Source: DATBRC01 sp036560485 (lineage in GTDB: Bacteria > Pseudomonadota > Gammaproteobacteria > Burkholderiales > Burkholderiaceae_D). From it: a DNA stretch of 64,000 bases. The DNA lies in assembly GCA_036560485.1 (NCBI GenBank), contig DATBRC010000049.1:1-64000 (forward strand), written 5' to 3'. Of the stretch, positions 45,016 to 53,938 are shown in pieces. The notes under the pieces are model-generated. The model saw nothing but the letters and a program-made list of their open reading frames with translations, had not been told where the DNA came from and did no database searches. Every line of letters starts with the position of its first letter. Within the stretch, counting starts at the first letter, position 1. The position numbers were made by a program, and so were the translations under genes.

Positions 45016-45162
45016 TTTTATGCTCCTTGTCAGGATCGGTCCGTGCATCAATCATTTAACATGTATTGTGTTCATGCTATAGAATGGTCTATGCAATGAA
45101 TTTTATAGATAGACAAGATAGTTACAAACGCAATTTATGCATACTTCACATGAGCACAACGC

Positions 45163-46101
45163 ATGAGTAACCCACTATTGACCTTGCCGCCACTGGACGC
45201 CATTCGCGGCTTTGTCGCCGTCGCTCGCCGTATGAGCATTACGCAGGCGGCGAGCGACTTGTGCCTGACGCAATCTGCCGTCAGTCGCCAAATTCAAGCT
45301 TTGGAAGAACACCTCGACACAAAGCTCCTGATCCGCAAGCATCGCGCGATCGCCCTGACAGAAGCAGGAGAACGGCTGCTGCACCTCGCATCACCATGGC
45401 TTGATCGTTTGGCGGAATACAGCGACTCGCTGCATAAACACGGTCGCCTGCGCTCTGTCACCATTACCGCATCGATCAGCGTGACATCGTTGTGGATACT
45501 TCCCAGGTTAGGCGCATTTCAAGAGGCGCACCCGAACATCGACGTACGCGTATCGGCCAACAATCGCATGCTGGATTTGAAGAAAGAAGGCATCGACCTT
45601 GCCATCCGCTACGCACGCGAAGCTGATGTTCCGTCTGATGCCACCAGACTGTTCGGAGAAAAGGTTCTGCCGATGGCCAGTAAAAAAGTGGCCGCACGCG
45701 CCTTCAAAAATCCCAAGGCATTATTGAATGAAGTTTTATTGGAGCTCGACGAGCGCGCTTTGCCGTGGCTGCGATGGTCCAATTGGCTAACCGCCACCGG
45801 TTTGCCGGATGCGAAACCGAAAGCCTATCTACACCTCAATCAATATGACCAGGTAATCCAGGCGGCGATAGAGGGACATGGTGTTGCGTTAGGGCGCGTC
45901 GCGCTGGTATTGCCCATGTTGAAGGATGGCCGGCTGGTTGCGCTCGGCGACACGCGGCTCGGCAACAGCGACTATGCGTATTGGCTGATTGATGAATCGC
46001 CGTCACCGCGCGCGGAAGTTCAAGTGTTCCGCGACTGGATCATCAAGGAAGTCAAGCTCGGCACGCGCGAACTTGAGCGCATGAATACTTTGCTATCCTG
46101 A
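45163..46101 (+). CDS. LysR-family transcriptional regulator
   Basis: 312 residues. Helix-turn-helix at ~10-65: LDAIRGFVAVARRMSITQAA, then SDLCLTQSAVSRQIQALEEH. Effector domain ~95-300 in the GcvA-like branch (ITASISVTSLWILPRLGAFQ, IDLAIRYAREADVP, GHGVALGRVALV). It faces the MFS gene with 147 bp between starts, the normal layout for a LysR protein controlling its divergent neighbour. The gap contains AT-rich candidate sites (ATGCAATG... and ATTTATGCAT). The ligand is unknown. Confidence 0.92.
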   Translation: MSNPLLTLPPLDAIRGFVAVARRMSITQAASDLCLTQSAVSRQIQALEEHLDTKLLIRKHRAIALTEAGERLLHLASPWLDRLAEYSDSLHKHGRLRSVTITASISVTSLWILPRLGAFQEAHPNIDVRVSANNRMLDLKKEGIDLAIRYAREADVPSDATRLFGEKVLPMASKKVAARAFKNPKALLNEVLLELDERALPWLRWSNWLTATGLPDAKPKAYLHLNQYDQVIQAAIEGHGVALGRVALVLPMLKDGRLVALGDTRLGNSDYAYWLIDESPSPRAEVQVFRDWIIKEVKLGTRELERMNTLLS

Positions 46102-46166
46102 TGACACATACTTGAATTTTGTTATCTACGAAACCAGTTCGTTTGAGGTAATTCGAATTTCGTTCT

Positions 46167-46592
46167 TCAGTGACGCCATTTCAATATTTCCGCAGACATT
46201 TCCTCTGAATTGATTTGTGCATTGAGCTGAAAATTTCCAACAGATTTCCTGGATATTCTTTCAAGAATTCTCCCGTCAATTCCATGTAATGGTGTAATCG
46301 GTACGCCATAAAATTCAGCGATATTTGCCAGCATTGATACCTCGTAATCATCTCGTTGATGCTTGACCGGGACTTTAATCTCGCATACATAAAAGGTGTC
46401 CAGCAACGGTGACAGGCCACCGCTTATTTCACCGACAATGCCGATATCCCGATCCACAAAATAATAATCATAGTAGGCTTCAGGCGCATTGAAATTGCCG
46501 GTCCACTGAATATCTTTGGTAAAGCGTTCTAGCGGCTTGATTTTATTTTTGATAAAAATGCGATGCTTTAGATTTTTTAGATTCAATAACAT
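46167..46592 (-). CDS. hypothetical protein, 141 aa
   Basis: Starts MLLNLKNLKHRIFIKN; ATG at 46592 has AGGAA 5 nt upstream, and a longer in-frame start at 46634 is weaker. No signal peptide. It contains DIGIVGEISGGLSPLLDTFY and CEIKVPVKHQRDDYEVSMLAN, then an ITPLHGIDGRILERISRK block. No family is recognised. The gene is more AT-rich than its neighbours and has an Ile/Asn/Lys-rich product, a mild sign of acquisition. It lies 60 bases after the transglutaminase-like gene on the same strand. Confidence 0.6.
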   Translation of the reverse strand: MLLNLKNLKHRIFIKNKIKPLERFTKDIQWTGNFNAPEAYYDYYFVDRDIGIVGEISGGLSPLLDTFYVCEIKVPVKHQRDDYEVSMLANIAEFYGVPITPLHGIDGRILERISRKSVGNFQLNAQINSEEMSAEILKWRH

Positions 46593-46652
46593 ACTGTTCC
46601 TATTAAATAAGTTGTACAGGATTATCATGTTCAAAATGCTTTATATTCGTCA

Positions 46653-47231
46653 TTAGTCGAAATGATCAACATCAGGAAGATTTTTTGCGACATCCAACAC
46701 CGTTTTATAGGTGGTTAACGCATGCACGACTTGCGGCAATGGCTCCGACAATATTTCCGGCAAATCTCTGGCCGGTTCTACCAAACCTGTAAATGCCAAT
46801 ACTTCTTTCGGCGGAGTGAACTGCGCATCGACTCCCGGCTTGTTACCTCTTGCATCCACGCGATACCAGCCATGATTCTTCAGATATACTGCATTTAATC
46901 CATGCAGACAAAATTGTGCGTTGTCTGGATCAATTGCCACGCGCTGATAGCACAATCCGGTTGGAATGCCATTTTTTCGTAACAGCGCTGCCAATAGATG
47001 GCTCTTTGCGAAGCAATAGCCGGTTCCATGCATCAGCACATCGGAAGCACTGCATGTGACCGGATTCAGTTTGAAATCCCAGCTGTGCTTGATCGAATCG
47101 CGCACAAATTCAAAACAGCTTTTTACGATCTCTTCTTCAGACGCACATCCGGCAGCGAGCTCTGCCGCCTTTCTTGCGACATCCGGATGGTCGCCATCTA
47201 TGTAAGTACTGAAAGTTAAAAAAGGCTGCAT
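46653..47231 (-). CDS. transglutaminase-like protein
   Basis: 192 residues. The papain-like catalytic triad of the family is visible: Cys in GTGYCFAKSHLLAALLRKNG, His in CLHGLNAVYL and Asp in YRVDARGN. The front part EEEIVKSCFEFVRDSIKHSW is typical of bacterial transglutaminase-like (PF01841) proteins. No signal peptide or membrane segment, so probably cytoplasmic. Many such proteins are proteases or amidases rather than cross-linking enzymes. Substrate unknown. Confidence 0.88.
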   Translation of the reverse strand: MQPFLTFSTYIDGDHPDVARKAAELAAGCASEEEIVKSCFEFVRDSIKHSWDFKLNPVTCSASDVLMHGTGYCFAKSHLLAALLRKNGIPTGLCYQRVAIDPDNAQFCLHGLNAVYLKNHGWYRVDARGNKPGVDAQFTPPKEVLAFTGLVEPARDLPEILSEPLPQVVHALTTYKTVLDVAKNLPDVDHFD

Positions 47232-47567
47232 ATGCTTGATCGGTAGGACACTCTATTGGGGATTAATTACACCATAGAGAGCTTGCGTGAACCATCCCAT
47301 AAATATGGGATTCCATAGATACATGCAGTATGCTAGTCCTAGGGATGAATTCTGGTTTATCGGTCACTATCTTGTCTTCTAAGTATTACTACTTGCAAAA
47401 CAAGAACAAAATACCGACGAGAAATAAATACGCTTGCTCTATAATCACTGTGCAGCCCACGGAATTATCTAGACAGGAGCGCGCCTCTCTCTTGTTTTAG
47501 AGAGAGAATAAAAACAGGCATTTGCCACTTGCCATATTTTCCATATCCGCATTGGAGGCGACAATCT
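47232..47567. other. intergenic region upstream of the TRAP permease genes
   Basis: About 335 bases with no gene. It holds the palindrome at 47294-47311, TATAAT at 47440-47445 (possible -10, no clear -35), and a short hairpin CTCTCTCT/AGAGAGAG at 47485-47506. Confidence 0.45.
47294..47311. promoter_or_regulatory. perfect 8-2-8 palindrome upstream of dctQM
   Basis: ATCCCATA-AA-TATGGGAT lies ~275 bp before the dctQ start and ~63 bp before the transglutaminase-like start. The size fits a dimeric regulator operator. The regulator is unknown. Confidence 0.4.
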
Positions 47568-48194
47568 ATGCAACCCCTGCTCACATTGTCCAAATTGATA
47601 GACAGGCTCAACGAAATAATCGGACAAGGCATCAGTTGGGCCTTGCTCGCCGCCGTGCTGATTTGCAGTGGCAACGCCATCATTCGCTACAGCTTCAACA
47701 TGAGTTCCAACGCATGGCTGGAAATTCAATGGTATTTGTTTTCGGCGATTTTTCTGCTGGCGTCTTCTTATACATTGCGTCGCAACGAGCATGTGCGGAT
47801 TGATGTCGTTGCTGACCGGTTTTCCAAACGCACGCAAGTCTGGATCGATGTATTCGGCTTCCTCTTTTTCCTGCTGCCGATGACGCTGGTTATTCTGTAT
47901 TACGCGATTCCCTTTGCCTACCTGTCCTTCACCAGCAAGGAAATGTCGGGCAATTCCGGTGGACTGATTCTGTGGCCCGCCAAGATATTGATCCCGATCG
48001 GATTCTTGCTTCTGAGTTTGCAAGGGATCTCGGAGCTGATCAAACGAGTCGGTTATTTAATGGGCATGGTGGACGCCAGCGCATTCGAAAAACAAGGATC
48101 CACACCGGAAGAAGAAATCGAGGCAATCAAGGCTGCAAGCTGCGGCTTCGACCGCCTCGATGATGCAGCTCATCAGCAGGAGACAAAACAATGA
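47568..48194 (+). CDS. dctQ: TRAP transporter small permease (DctQ)
   Basis: 208 residues from MQPLLTLSKLIDRLNEII; GGAGG lies 9 nt upstream. Four membrane segments: ISWALLAAVLICSGNAIIRY, WYLFSAIFLLASSYTL, FGFLFFLLPMTLVILYY and ILIPIGFLLLSLQGI. A Glu-rich cytoplasmic tail follows (STPEEEIEAIKAA). It is the small integral-membrane subunit of a tripartite transporter. It overlaps dctM by 4 nt. Confidence 0.92.
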   Translation: MQPLLTLSKLIDRLNEIIGQGISWALLAAVLICSGNAIIRYSFNMSSNAWLEIQWYLFSAIFLLASSYTLRRNEHVRIDVVADRFSKRTQVWIDVFGFLFFLLPMTLVILYYAIPFAYLSFTSKEMSGNSGGLILWPAKILIPIGFLLLSLQGISELIKRVGYLMGMVDASAFEKQGSTPEEEIEAIKAASCGFDRLDDAAHQQETKQ

Positions 48195-49846
48195 CCGCAT
48201 TCCTGATCGCAAACATGGCGCCAATCATGTTTGCAACGCTGGTGATCTTCCTGTTGCTGGGTTTTCCGGTCGCATTTTCCTTGGCTGCCAATGGCTTGTT
48301 CTTCGGCTTTGTCGGCATCCAGCTCGGCTTGTTAACACCTGAGTTGCTGCAAGCGCTGCCGAACCGCATCTTCGGCATCATGGCTAACGAAACGCTGCTG
48401 GCGATTCCATTCTTCACCTTCATGGGCCTGATACTGGAACGATCAGGCATGGCCGAGGATCTGCTCGATACCATCGGGCAGTTATTCGGTGCAGTACGTG
48501 GCGGTGTCGCGTATGCCGTTATTTTCGTCGGTGCATTGCTCGCTGCAACAACGGGCGTCGTTGCAGCATCGGTCATCTCGATGGGATTGATTTCGCTGCC
48601 GGTCATGCTGCGCTATGGTTATGACAAGAGAATTGCAACCGGCATCATCGCCGCTTCCGGCACGCTGGCGCAAATCATACCGCCGTCACTCGTACTGATC
48701 GTAATGGCTGATCAATTGGGCCGCTCGGTTGGCGACATGTATCAAGCTGCCTTTGCTCCGGGACTGCTTCTCACTGTGATGTATGCAGGTTATGTGTTGG
48801 GGGTGTCGATATTCCGGCCGCAATGGGTTCCTGCGCTGCCGTCGGAAGCGCGCAACCTGCGCGAACCCAACGGCAGCAGCGGTATCGTTTCGCTAGCAGT
48901 GTTGATCGGCATTACCATCGCAATTGCTGTCGGCTTCGCAAAATTCTACGGCGCGGGTCATCCCAATGCCGAGGCGGATGAAGTCGGCATCTTCGCAGCG
49001 GCGATCGGCATCTTTGCAGCCTTCGTTTTGGCGTTGGCGAATCGCTACCTGAAAATCGGCCTGTTGTCGCGCATGGCGGAGAAAGTCGTGTTCGTGCTGA
49101 TCCCGCCGCTCACGTTGATTTTTCTGGTGCTGGGTACGATATTCATCGGTGTCGCCACGCCGACCGAGGGCGGCGGCATGGGTGCGTTGGGCGCCTTGGT
49201 ACTGGCGCTGCTGAATCGCCGCCTGTCGTTCGATCTACTGAAGCAAGCGATGAATTCGACCACCCGACTATCCTGCTTCGTCATCTTCATCCTGATCGGC
49301 TCGACTGTGTTCTCGCTGATCTTCCGCGGTGTCAACGGCGATTTGTGGGTTGAGCATTTGCTGTCATCGCTCCCGGGTGGCAACATCGGTTTCCTGATTG
49401 TGGTCAACCTGCTGTTCTTCTTTCTTGCCTTCTTCCTCGATTTCTTCGAACTGGCTTTCATCCTGGTGCCGCTGGTCGGGCCGGTAGCGGACAAGCTCGG
49501 CATCGACCTGATCTGGTTCGGTGTGCTGCTCGGCGTGAATATGCAGACATCCTTCATGCATCCACCATTCGGTTTCGCGCTGTTTTATTTGCGCTCGGTC
49601 GCACCGAAGGAAGTAAAGACGTCGGATATTTATTGGGGTGCGATCCCGTTTGTTTTGATACAGGTAATCATGGTAGGCCTGATTATCGCCTTCCCGAACG
49701 TGGTATCAATCGCCAAGAAAACCGATATGAAAGAGCATATCGACTTGCAGATTGAAGCACCGGCGCCGGATAATTCTTCTGACTCTTCCACAAGTGATGA
49801 CAATACGCCGCATTTGGATTTTTCAACGGACAGCAACAAGAAATAA
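48191..49846 (+). CDS. dctM: TRAP transporter large permease (DctM)
   Basis: 551 residues, longer than the usual ~430. About 13 membrane segments. Family motifs: LVIFLLLGFPVAFSLAANGL, LLAIPFFTFMGLILERSGMA, GTLAQIIPPSLVLIVMADQ, GVATPTEGGGMGALGALVLA and NMQTSFMHPPFGFALFYLRS. Extra length comes from a central insertion (~210-290) and an Asp/Ser-rich tail. It is the ion-coupled channel subunit. With DctQ it should use the periplasmic protein encoded at 49915-50994. Confidence 0.93.
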   Translation: MTAFLIANMAPIMFATLVIFLLLGFPVAFSLAANGLFFGFVGIQLGLLTPELLQALPNRIFGIMANETLLAIPFFTFMGLILERSGMAEDLLDTIGQLFGAVRGGVAYAVIFVGALLAATTGVVAASVISMGLISLPVMLRYGYDKRIATGIIAASGTLAQIIPPSLVLIVMADQLGRSVGDMYQAAFAPGLLLTVMYAGYVLGVSIFRPQWVPALPSEARNLREPNGSSGIVSLAVLIGITIAIAVGFAKFYGAGHPNAEADEVGIFAAAIGIFAAFVLALANRYLKIGLLSRMAEKVVFVLIPPLTLIFLVLGTIFIGVATPTEGGGMGALGALVLALLNRRLSFDLLKQAMNSTTRLSCFVIFILIGSTVFSLIFRGVNGDLWVEHLLSSLPGGNIGFLIVVNLLFFFLAFFLDFFELAFILVPLVGPVADKLGIDLIWFGVLLGVNMQTSFMHPPFGFALFYLRSVAPKEVKTSDIYWGAIPFVLIQVIMVGLIIAFPNVVSIAKKTDMKEHIDLQIEAPAPDNSSDSSTSDDNTPHLDFSTDSNKK

Positions 49847-49864
49847 ATTGAACTGAAGCTCCAT

Positions 49865-49896
49865 AAAAAAACCGCTGCAATGAGCAGCGGTTTTTT
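49865..49896. terminator. intrinsic terminator, bidirectional
   Basis: Stem AAAAAACCGCTGC/GCAGCGGTTTTTT with a 5-nt loop; poly-A and poly-T runs on both sides. It serves dctM on one strand and the convergent dctP gene on the other. Confidence 0.9.
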
Positions 49897-49914
49897 GTTT
49901 CAAGATGCCGGTTC

Positions 49915-50994
49915 TTATTTATGACTGATCATGAAATTCAGAACCTGCGCTTCTGCGACAGAGAACCATTCTGCCTCATCACGACGGAAACGTTTCCAAG
50001 GTTCGTAAATTGTCTTGAACTTGGCATTCTTGCTCGCCTCTTGCTCATACACTTCGGTTGCTGCCTTGTATGCCGCTGCCATGATGTCTTTCGAGAAGTA
50101 ATGCAACTTCACGCCATTTTTCAGCAATCGCGCCAATGCCGTCGGATTGCGTGCATCGTATTCAGCTTGCATGACCGTATGCGCTTCGTAGGTGGCGACT
50201 TCAAGTGCAGCCTGATATTCCTTCGGCAGTTTTTCCCATTCCTTGATGCCGACATAGAAAGACAACTGTGCGCACGGTTCCCACCAGCCCGGTGCGTAAT
50301 AGTGCGGTGCGACCTTGTAAAAGCCCAGCTTCTCATCATCGTACGGACCAACCCATTCCGCCGCATCAATGGTGCCCTTCTCCAGCGCTGCATAGATTTC
50401 GCCACCGGCGACTTGCTGCGGCACCACGCCCAATTGCGAGATAACTTTACCGGCCAATCCGGCGATACGCATCTTCAATCCCTTCAAGTCATTGAGCGAC
50501 TTGATTTCCTTGCGATACCAGCCGCCCATTTGCGTGCCGGTATTCCCGCCGAGGAAATTGATGATGCCGTAATCCTTGAAAAAATTACGCAGCAAATCCT
50601 TGCCGCCGCCTTGCTCGATCCATGCGGTTTGCTGGCGCGAGGTCAGACCGAATGGAATCGCAGTATCGAAACAGAATGTAGGATCCTTGCCGAAGTAGTA
50701 GTAACCGGCGGTGTGCCCCATTTCAACCGTACCGGCCTGTACTGCATCGACAACCTGCAGACCCGGCACGATTTCACCACCGGCAAAAACACGAATATTG
50801 AATTTGCCGCCGGTCAACTGCGACACACGTTTGCTCAAGTTCTCTGCTGCACCGAAAATCGTATCAAGCGACTTCGGAAAGCTGGAAGCCAGACGCCAGT
50901 TAATAGTTGGTTGGGTTTGCGCCAACGCCGGTGCCGCGATAGCACCAACGGAGGCGCCAATAGCCGCTTTCTTGATAAATGAACGACGTTCCAT
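49915..50994 (-). CDS. dctP: TRAP transporter solute-binding protein, TakP-like
   Basis: 359 residues. The ATG follows GAGGAGAAAAT. N-terminus MERRSFIKKAAIGASVGAIA is a Tat-like signal (RRSFIKK) cleaved after ALA (~25). DctP-domain features: WRLASSFPKSLDTIF, RISGL-like RIAGLAGKV, EWVGPYDDEKLGFYKVA and YYAPGWWEPCAQLSFYV, which fit the TakP group that binds 2-oxo monocarboxylates. It is exported to the periplasm. It is convergent with dctQM, so the three-part transporter is encoded by two facing transcription units. Confidence 0.92.
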   Translation of the reverse strand: MERRSFIKKAAIGASVGAIAAPALAQTQPTINWRLASSFPKSLDTIFGAAENLSKRVSQLTGGKFNIRVFAGGEIVPGLQVVDAVQAGTVEMGHTAGYYYFGKDPTFCFDTAIPFGLTSRQQTAWIEQGGGKDLLRNFFKDYGIINFLGGNTGTQMGGWYRKEIKSLNDLKGLKMRIAGLAGKVISQLGVVPQQVAGGEIYAALEKGTIDAAEWVGPYDDEKLGFYKVAPHYYAPGWWEPCAQLSFYVGIKEWEKLPKEYQAALEVATYEAHTVMQAEYDARNPTALARLLKNGVKLHYFSKDIMAAAYKAATEVYEQEASKNAKFKTIYEPWKRFRRDEAEWFSVAEAQVLNFMISHK

Positions 50995-51131
50995 ATTTTC
51001 TCCTCATGAGGTACAACATCGAAAAAATTATTGGCTAATATTTTTACCGTTTCAAATTGTAGGTGCCTGATAGAAATGCCGCAATACAAATATCATTGGT
51101 CATCGTGACGCAGCGCACCATCCATCATCCA

Positions 51132-52496
51132 TCAATTACCTGCAACCATCATGTTCTCAATCAGGATCGAACCAGTTTGTTTGGTCCCGCGTGTCAAGAC
51201 ATCTGCACCGATTGCGACGATCTGCCGGAACATCTCTTTCATATTACCCGCGATCGTGATTTCTTCCACCGGATATTGGATCACGCCTTTTTCAACCCAA
51301 TAGCCTGATGCCCCGCGCGAATAATCGCCGGTCACATAATTGACGCCTTGCCCCATCAATTCCGTCACCAGCAAACCGGTGTCGAGTTTCTTCAACATCG
51401 CCTTGAAATTGTCGGTTGATTTGGTCAACGATGAAGTCAACGACAGGTTATGCGAACCGCCTGCATTGCCGGTAGTTTTCATTCCCAACTTGCGTGCGGA
51501 ATAGGTGGACAAAAAGTAGCCTTGCACTACACCGTCTTTAACGACATCGCGCCGATTTGTTTTCACGCCCTCTTCATCAAACGGAGCAGAGCCTACTCCG
51601 CCAACCACATGCGGATCTTCGACCACTTGAATATGCGTCGGGAAAACAGTCTGACCAAGCGAATCAAGCAAGAAAGTCGATTTGCGATACAGTGCACCGC
51701 CCGACACAGCCTGAACAAACGATCCAAGCAAACCGGCAGCCAATGGCGCCTCAAACAATACCGGGCATTTGCGCGTATCCAGCTTATGCGCATGCAAGCG
51801 CGCCAATGCACGTTCCGCGGCATAACTGCCTACCGACTCCGGCGTCGCTAATTTTTTGGGATCGCGTGCCGACGAATACCAATCGTCGCGCTGCATGTTA
51901 GCGCCCTTGCCTGCAATCGGCGCAACCGAAATCGTATGACGTGAATACGGATAGCCGCCAATAAATCCGCGCGAATTCGCAGAGACAAAATGCGATTGCT
52001 GTGCATACACACTGCCGCCTTCGCTATTGGTAATACGTTTATCGACTGCAAAAGCTGCAGCTTCACAACGTTTCGCCAATTCAACCGCTTCCTCTGCAGA
52101 AATCAGCCACGGATAGCACAACTGCAAATCACGCGGATGCATTTCCAGCGTATCTTCATCGGGCAAACCGGCACAATCGTCTTCCGCCGTAAAACGCGCG
52201 ATGTTGTAGGCCGCTTCCACCGTCGCCTGCAACGCCTGCTGCGAAAAATCCGACGTGCTGGCATTGCCGCGCCGTGTATGGCGCTCTTCGCCCAGATACA
52301 CGGTGACGCCCATGCCTTTATCTTTATTTTGTTCTATGGTTTCGACGTTACCTTTGCGCACCGTCACGGATAAACCGCTGCCTTCACTGATTTCAACTGC
52401 CGCGGCAGATGCGCCTTTTTCTTGTGCATAACGCAATACATCACGGGCAAGTTGCTTTAATTGGTCTTGGGAATGGATAAATACGGAATCGGTCAT
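51132..52496 (-). CDS. pmbA: PmbA/TldE metalloprotease-family protein
   Basis: 454 residues from MTDSVFIHSQDQLKQLARDV; the extension to 52625 would overlap darP. The family has TldD as the zinc-bearing partner; PmbA/TldE has lost the metal ligands. Seen: VTVRKGNVETIEQNKDKGMGV, GVTVYLGEERHTRRGNASTSDF, GGSHNLSLTS and GVNYVTGDYSRGASGYWVEKG. TldD-TldE degrade unfolded peptides and process some peptide natural products. It is divergent from darP. tldD is not in the window. Confidence 0.94.
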   Translation of the reverse strand: MTDSVFIHSQDQLKQLARDVLRYAQEKGASAAAVEISEGSGLSVTVRKGNVETIEQNKDKGMGVTVYLGEERHTRRGNASTSDFSQQALQATVEAAYNIARFTAEDDCAGLPDEDTLEMHPRDLQLCYPWLISAEEAVELAKRCEAAAFAVDKRITNSEGGSVYAQQSHFVSANSRGFIGGYPYSRHTISVAPIAGKGANMQRDDWYSSARDPKKLATPESVGSYAAERALARLHAHKLDTRKCPVLFEAPLAAGLLGSFVQAVSGGALYRKSTFLLDSLGQTVFPTHIQVVEDPHVVGGVGSAPFDEEGVKTNRRDVVKDGVVQGYFLSTYSARKLGMKTTGNAGGSHNLSLTSSLTKSTDNFKAMLKKLDTGLLVTELMGQGVNYVTGDYSRGASGYWVEKGVIQYPVEEITIAGNMKEMFRQIVAIGADVLTRGTKQTGSILIENMMVAGN

Positions 52497-52571
52497 GAGC
52501 TGGATTTCTTCGAATAGTCGTATAAAACAGTTATCATAGCAGCCGTTACCAGTTACAACTACTGTCTTACT

Positions 52572-53174
52572 ATGCCAAATCCCAATAGAGGCTCCTGCGG
52601 CTTCCAGTCCAGCGAGTTCGAACAAGAATACGAGCGCCCGTCAAAATCGCAATTAAAGCGCGAAATGACAGCCTTGCAAAAGCTCGGTGAAGAGCTGATC
52701 GCCGAGCCACGCGACCGCGTCAAGCGGGTGCCGATGCCGGAAGATGTGCGCGATGCAATCCTGGAATGCCAGCTGATCAAGGATCACGAAGGACGTCGCC
52801 GTCAGCTGCAATTCGTCGGCAAGAAAATGCGCACACTGGAAGAACACGAAATCGCCATCATCCAGAAAACCATCGACAGCTGGAAAGGCGCATCGAAAGC
52901 CGAGACCGCAGCCATGCATGCACTGGAACGTCGGCGCGACAAATTATTGGGCGACGATAATGCGTTGACCGATTTGCTGGCAGAACATCCGGAACTCGAT
53001 GCACAACAAATGCGCACGCTGATCCGCAATGCGCGCAAGGAACAAGCGGCGAGCAAGCCGCCAAAAGCATATCGCGAAATTTTCCAGATCCTAAAGCAGT
53101 TGCAAGCGAAAAATGCTCCCACCAAATCTGACTCCGATGAGCATGACGATGACGTCGAAGAAGACGAATCCTGA
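52572..53174 (+). CDS. darP: ribosome-associated protein DarP (YjgA)
   Basis: 200 residues. Conserved: RPSKSQLKREMTALQKLGEE near the N-terminus and MPEDVRDAILECQLIKDHEG RRRQLQFVGKKMR in the middle; the C-terminus is acidic and disordered (DSDEHDDDVEEDES). The protein binds pre-50S subunits and helps maturation. The divergent pmbA-darP arrangement is widely conserved. The mog-like gene begins inside its 3' end. Confidence 0.93.
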   Translation: MPNPNRGSCGFQSSEFEQEYERPSKSQLKREMTALQKLGEELIAEPRDRVKRVPMPEDVRDAILECQLIKDHEGRRRQLQFVGKKMRTLEEHEIAIIQKTIDSWKGASKAETAAMHALERRRDKLLGDDNALTDLLAEHPELDAQQMRTLIRNARKEQAASKPPKAYREIFQILKQLQAKNAPTKSDSDEHDDDVEEDES

Positions 53175-53769
53175 CGAGTTACTGATCGGCCTGGTCTCCA
53201 TCTCAGATCGCGCATCGAGCGGCGTGTATCAGGATCAAGGCATCCCAGCACTGAATGAATGGTTCACCGCTGCGCTTGTCAGTGCATGGAAAATGGAAAT
53301 GCGCCTGATCCCCGACGAACAAGCTGTGATTGAAAGAACATTGATCGAATTGGTTGATGAAGTCGGCTGCGATCTGGTGCTCACTACCGGCGGCACCGGT
53401 CCGGCGCGGCGCGATGTGACGCCGGAAGCGACACTGGCAGTCGGCACCAAAGAGATGCCAGGCTTCGGTGAGCAAATGCGGCAAATCAGTTTGCAGTTTG
53501 TACCAACAGCGATTCTGTCGCGCCAGGTCGCCGTGATCCGCGAAACATCCGATCACGCAGCGCTGATTATGAATCTGCCCGGGCAGCCGAAGTCGATCAA
53601 GGAAACGCTGGAAGGTTTGAAAAACGCAGAAGGCAAGCAATTGGTCAGCGGGATTTTTGCGGCAGTACCGTACTGCATCGATCTGATTGGCGGTCCGTAT
53701 ATTGAAACCAATGAAGTGGTGTGCAAGGCGTTTCGGCCGAAGTCTGCAATTCGTGCAAAACCTGCATAA
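53137..53769 (+). CDS. mog: molybdopterin adenylyltransferase (Mog)
   Basis: 210 residues if started at ATG 53137; in-frame ATGs at 53143 and 53149 are equally possible and there is no clear binding site, so translation may depend on darP, which it overlaps by 26-38 nt. MoCF domain: LLIGLVSISDRASSGVYQD, LVLTTGGTGPARRDVTPEAT and ETSDHAALIMNLPGQPKSIKETL. The enzyme adenylates molybdopterin before molybdenum insertion. The C-terminal part AVPYCIDLIGGPYIET is typical. Confidence 0.93.
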   Translation: MSMTMTSKKTNPDELLIGLVSISDRASSGVYQDQGIPALNEWFTAALVSAWKMEMRLIPDEQAVIERTLIELVDEVGCDLVLTTGGTGPARRDVTPEATLAVGTKEMPGFGEQMRQISLQFVPTAILSRQVAVIRETSDHAALIMNLPGQPKSIKETLEGLKNAEGKQLVSGIFAAVPYCIDLIGGPYIETNEVVCKAFRPKSAIRAKPA

Positions 53770-53796
53770 TTTGTACCAAGCACTGTTAGCCTGACT

Positions 53797-53877
53797 CGTC
53801 GTTCCCGCGAAGGCGGGAATCCATACGGCGTTTGGTGTACTACCGGCTTATGGATTCCCGCCTTCGCGGGAACGACG
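53797..53877. repeat. palindromic intergenic repeat (CGTCGTTCCCGCG family)
   Basis: Perfect 29-bp inverted arms at 53797-53825 and 53849-53877 with a 23-nt loop. Arms are nearly identical to those at 10850-10931 (GCGAAGGC instead of GCGTAGGC), while the loops differ. It lies between mog and the esterase gene. Confidence 0.87.
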
Positions 53878-53938
53878 GCAATTTAATCAAATAATTTACA
53901 AATACGACCATTCTGAAATCAATTTTTTAACCGACATC

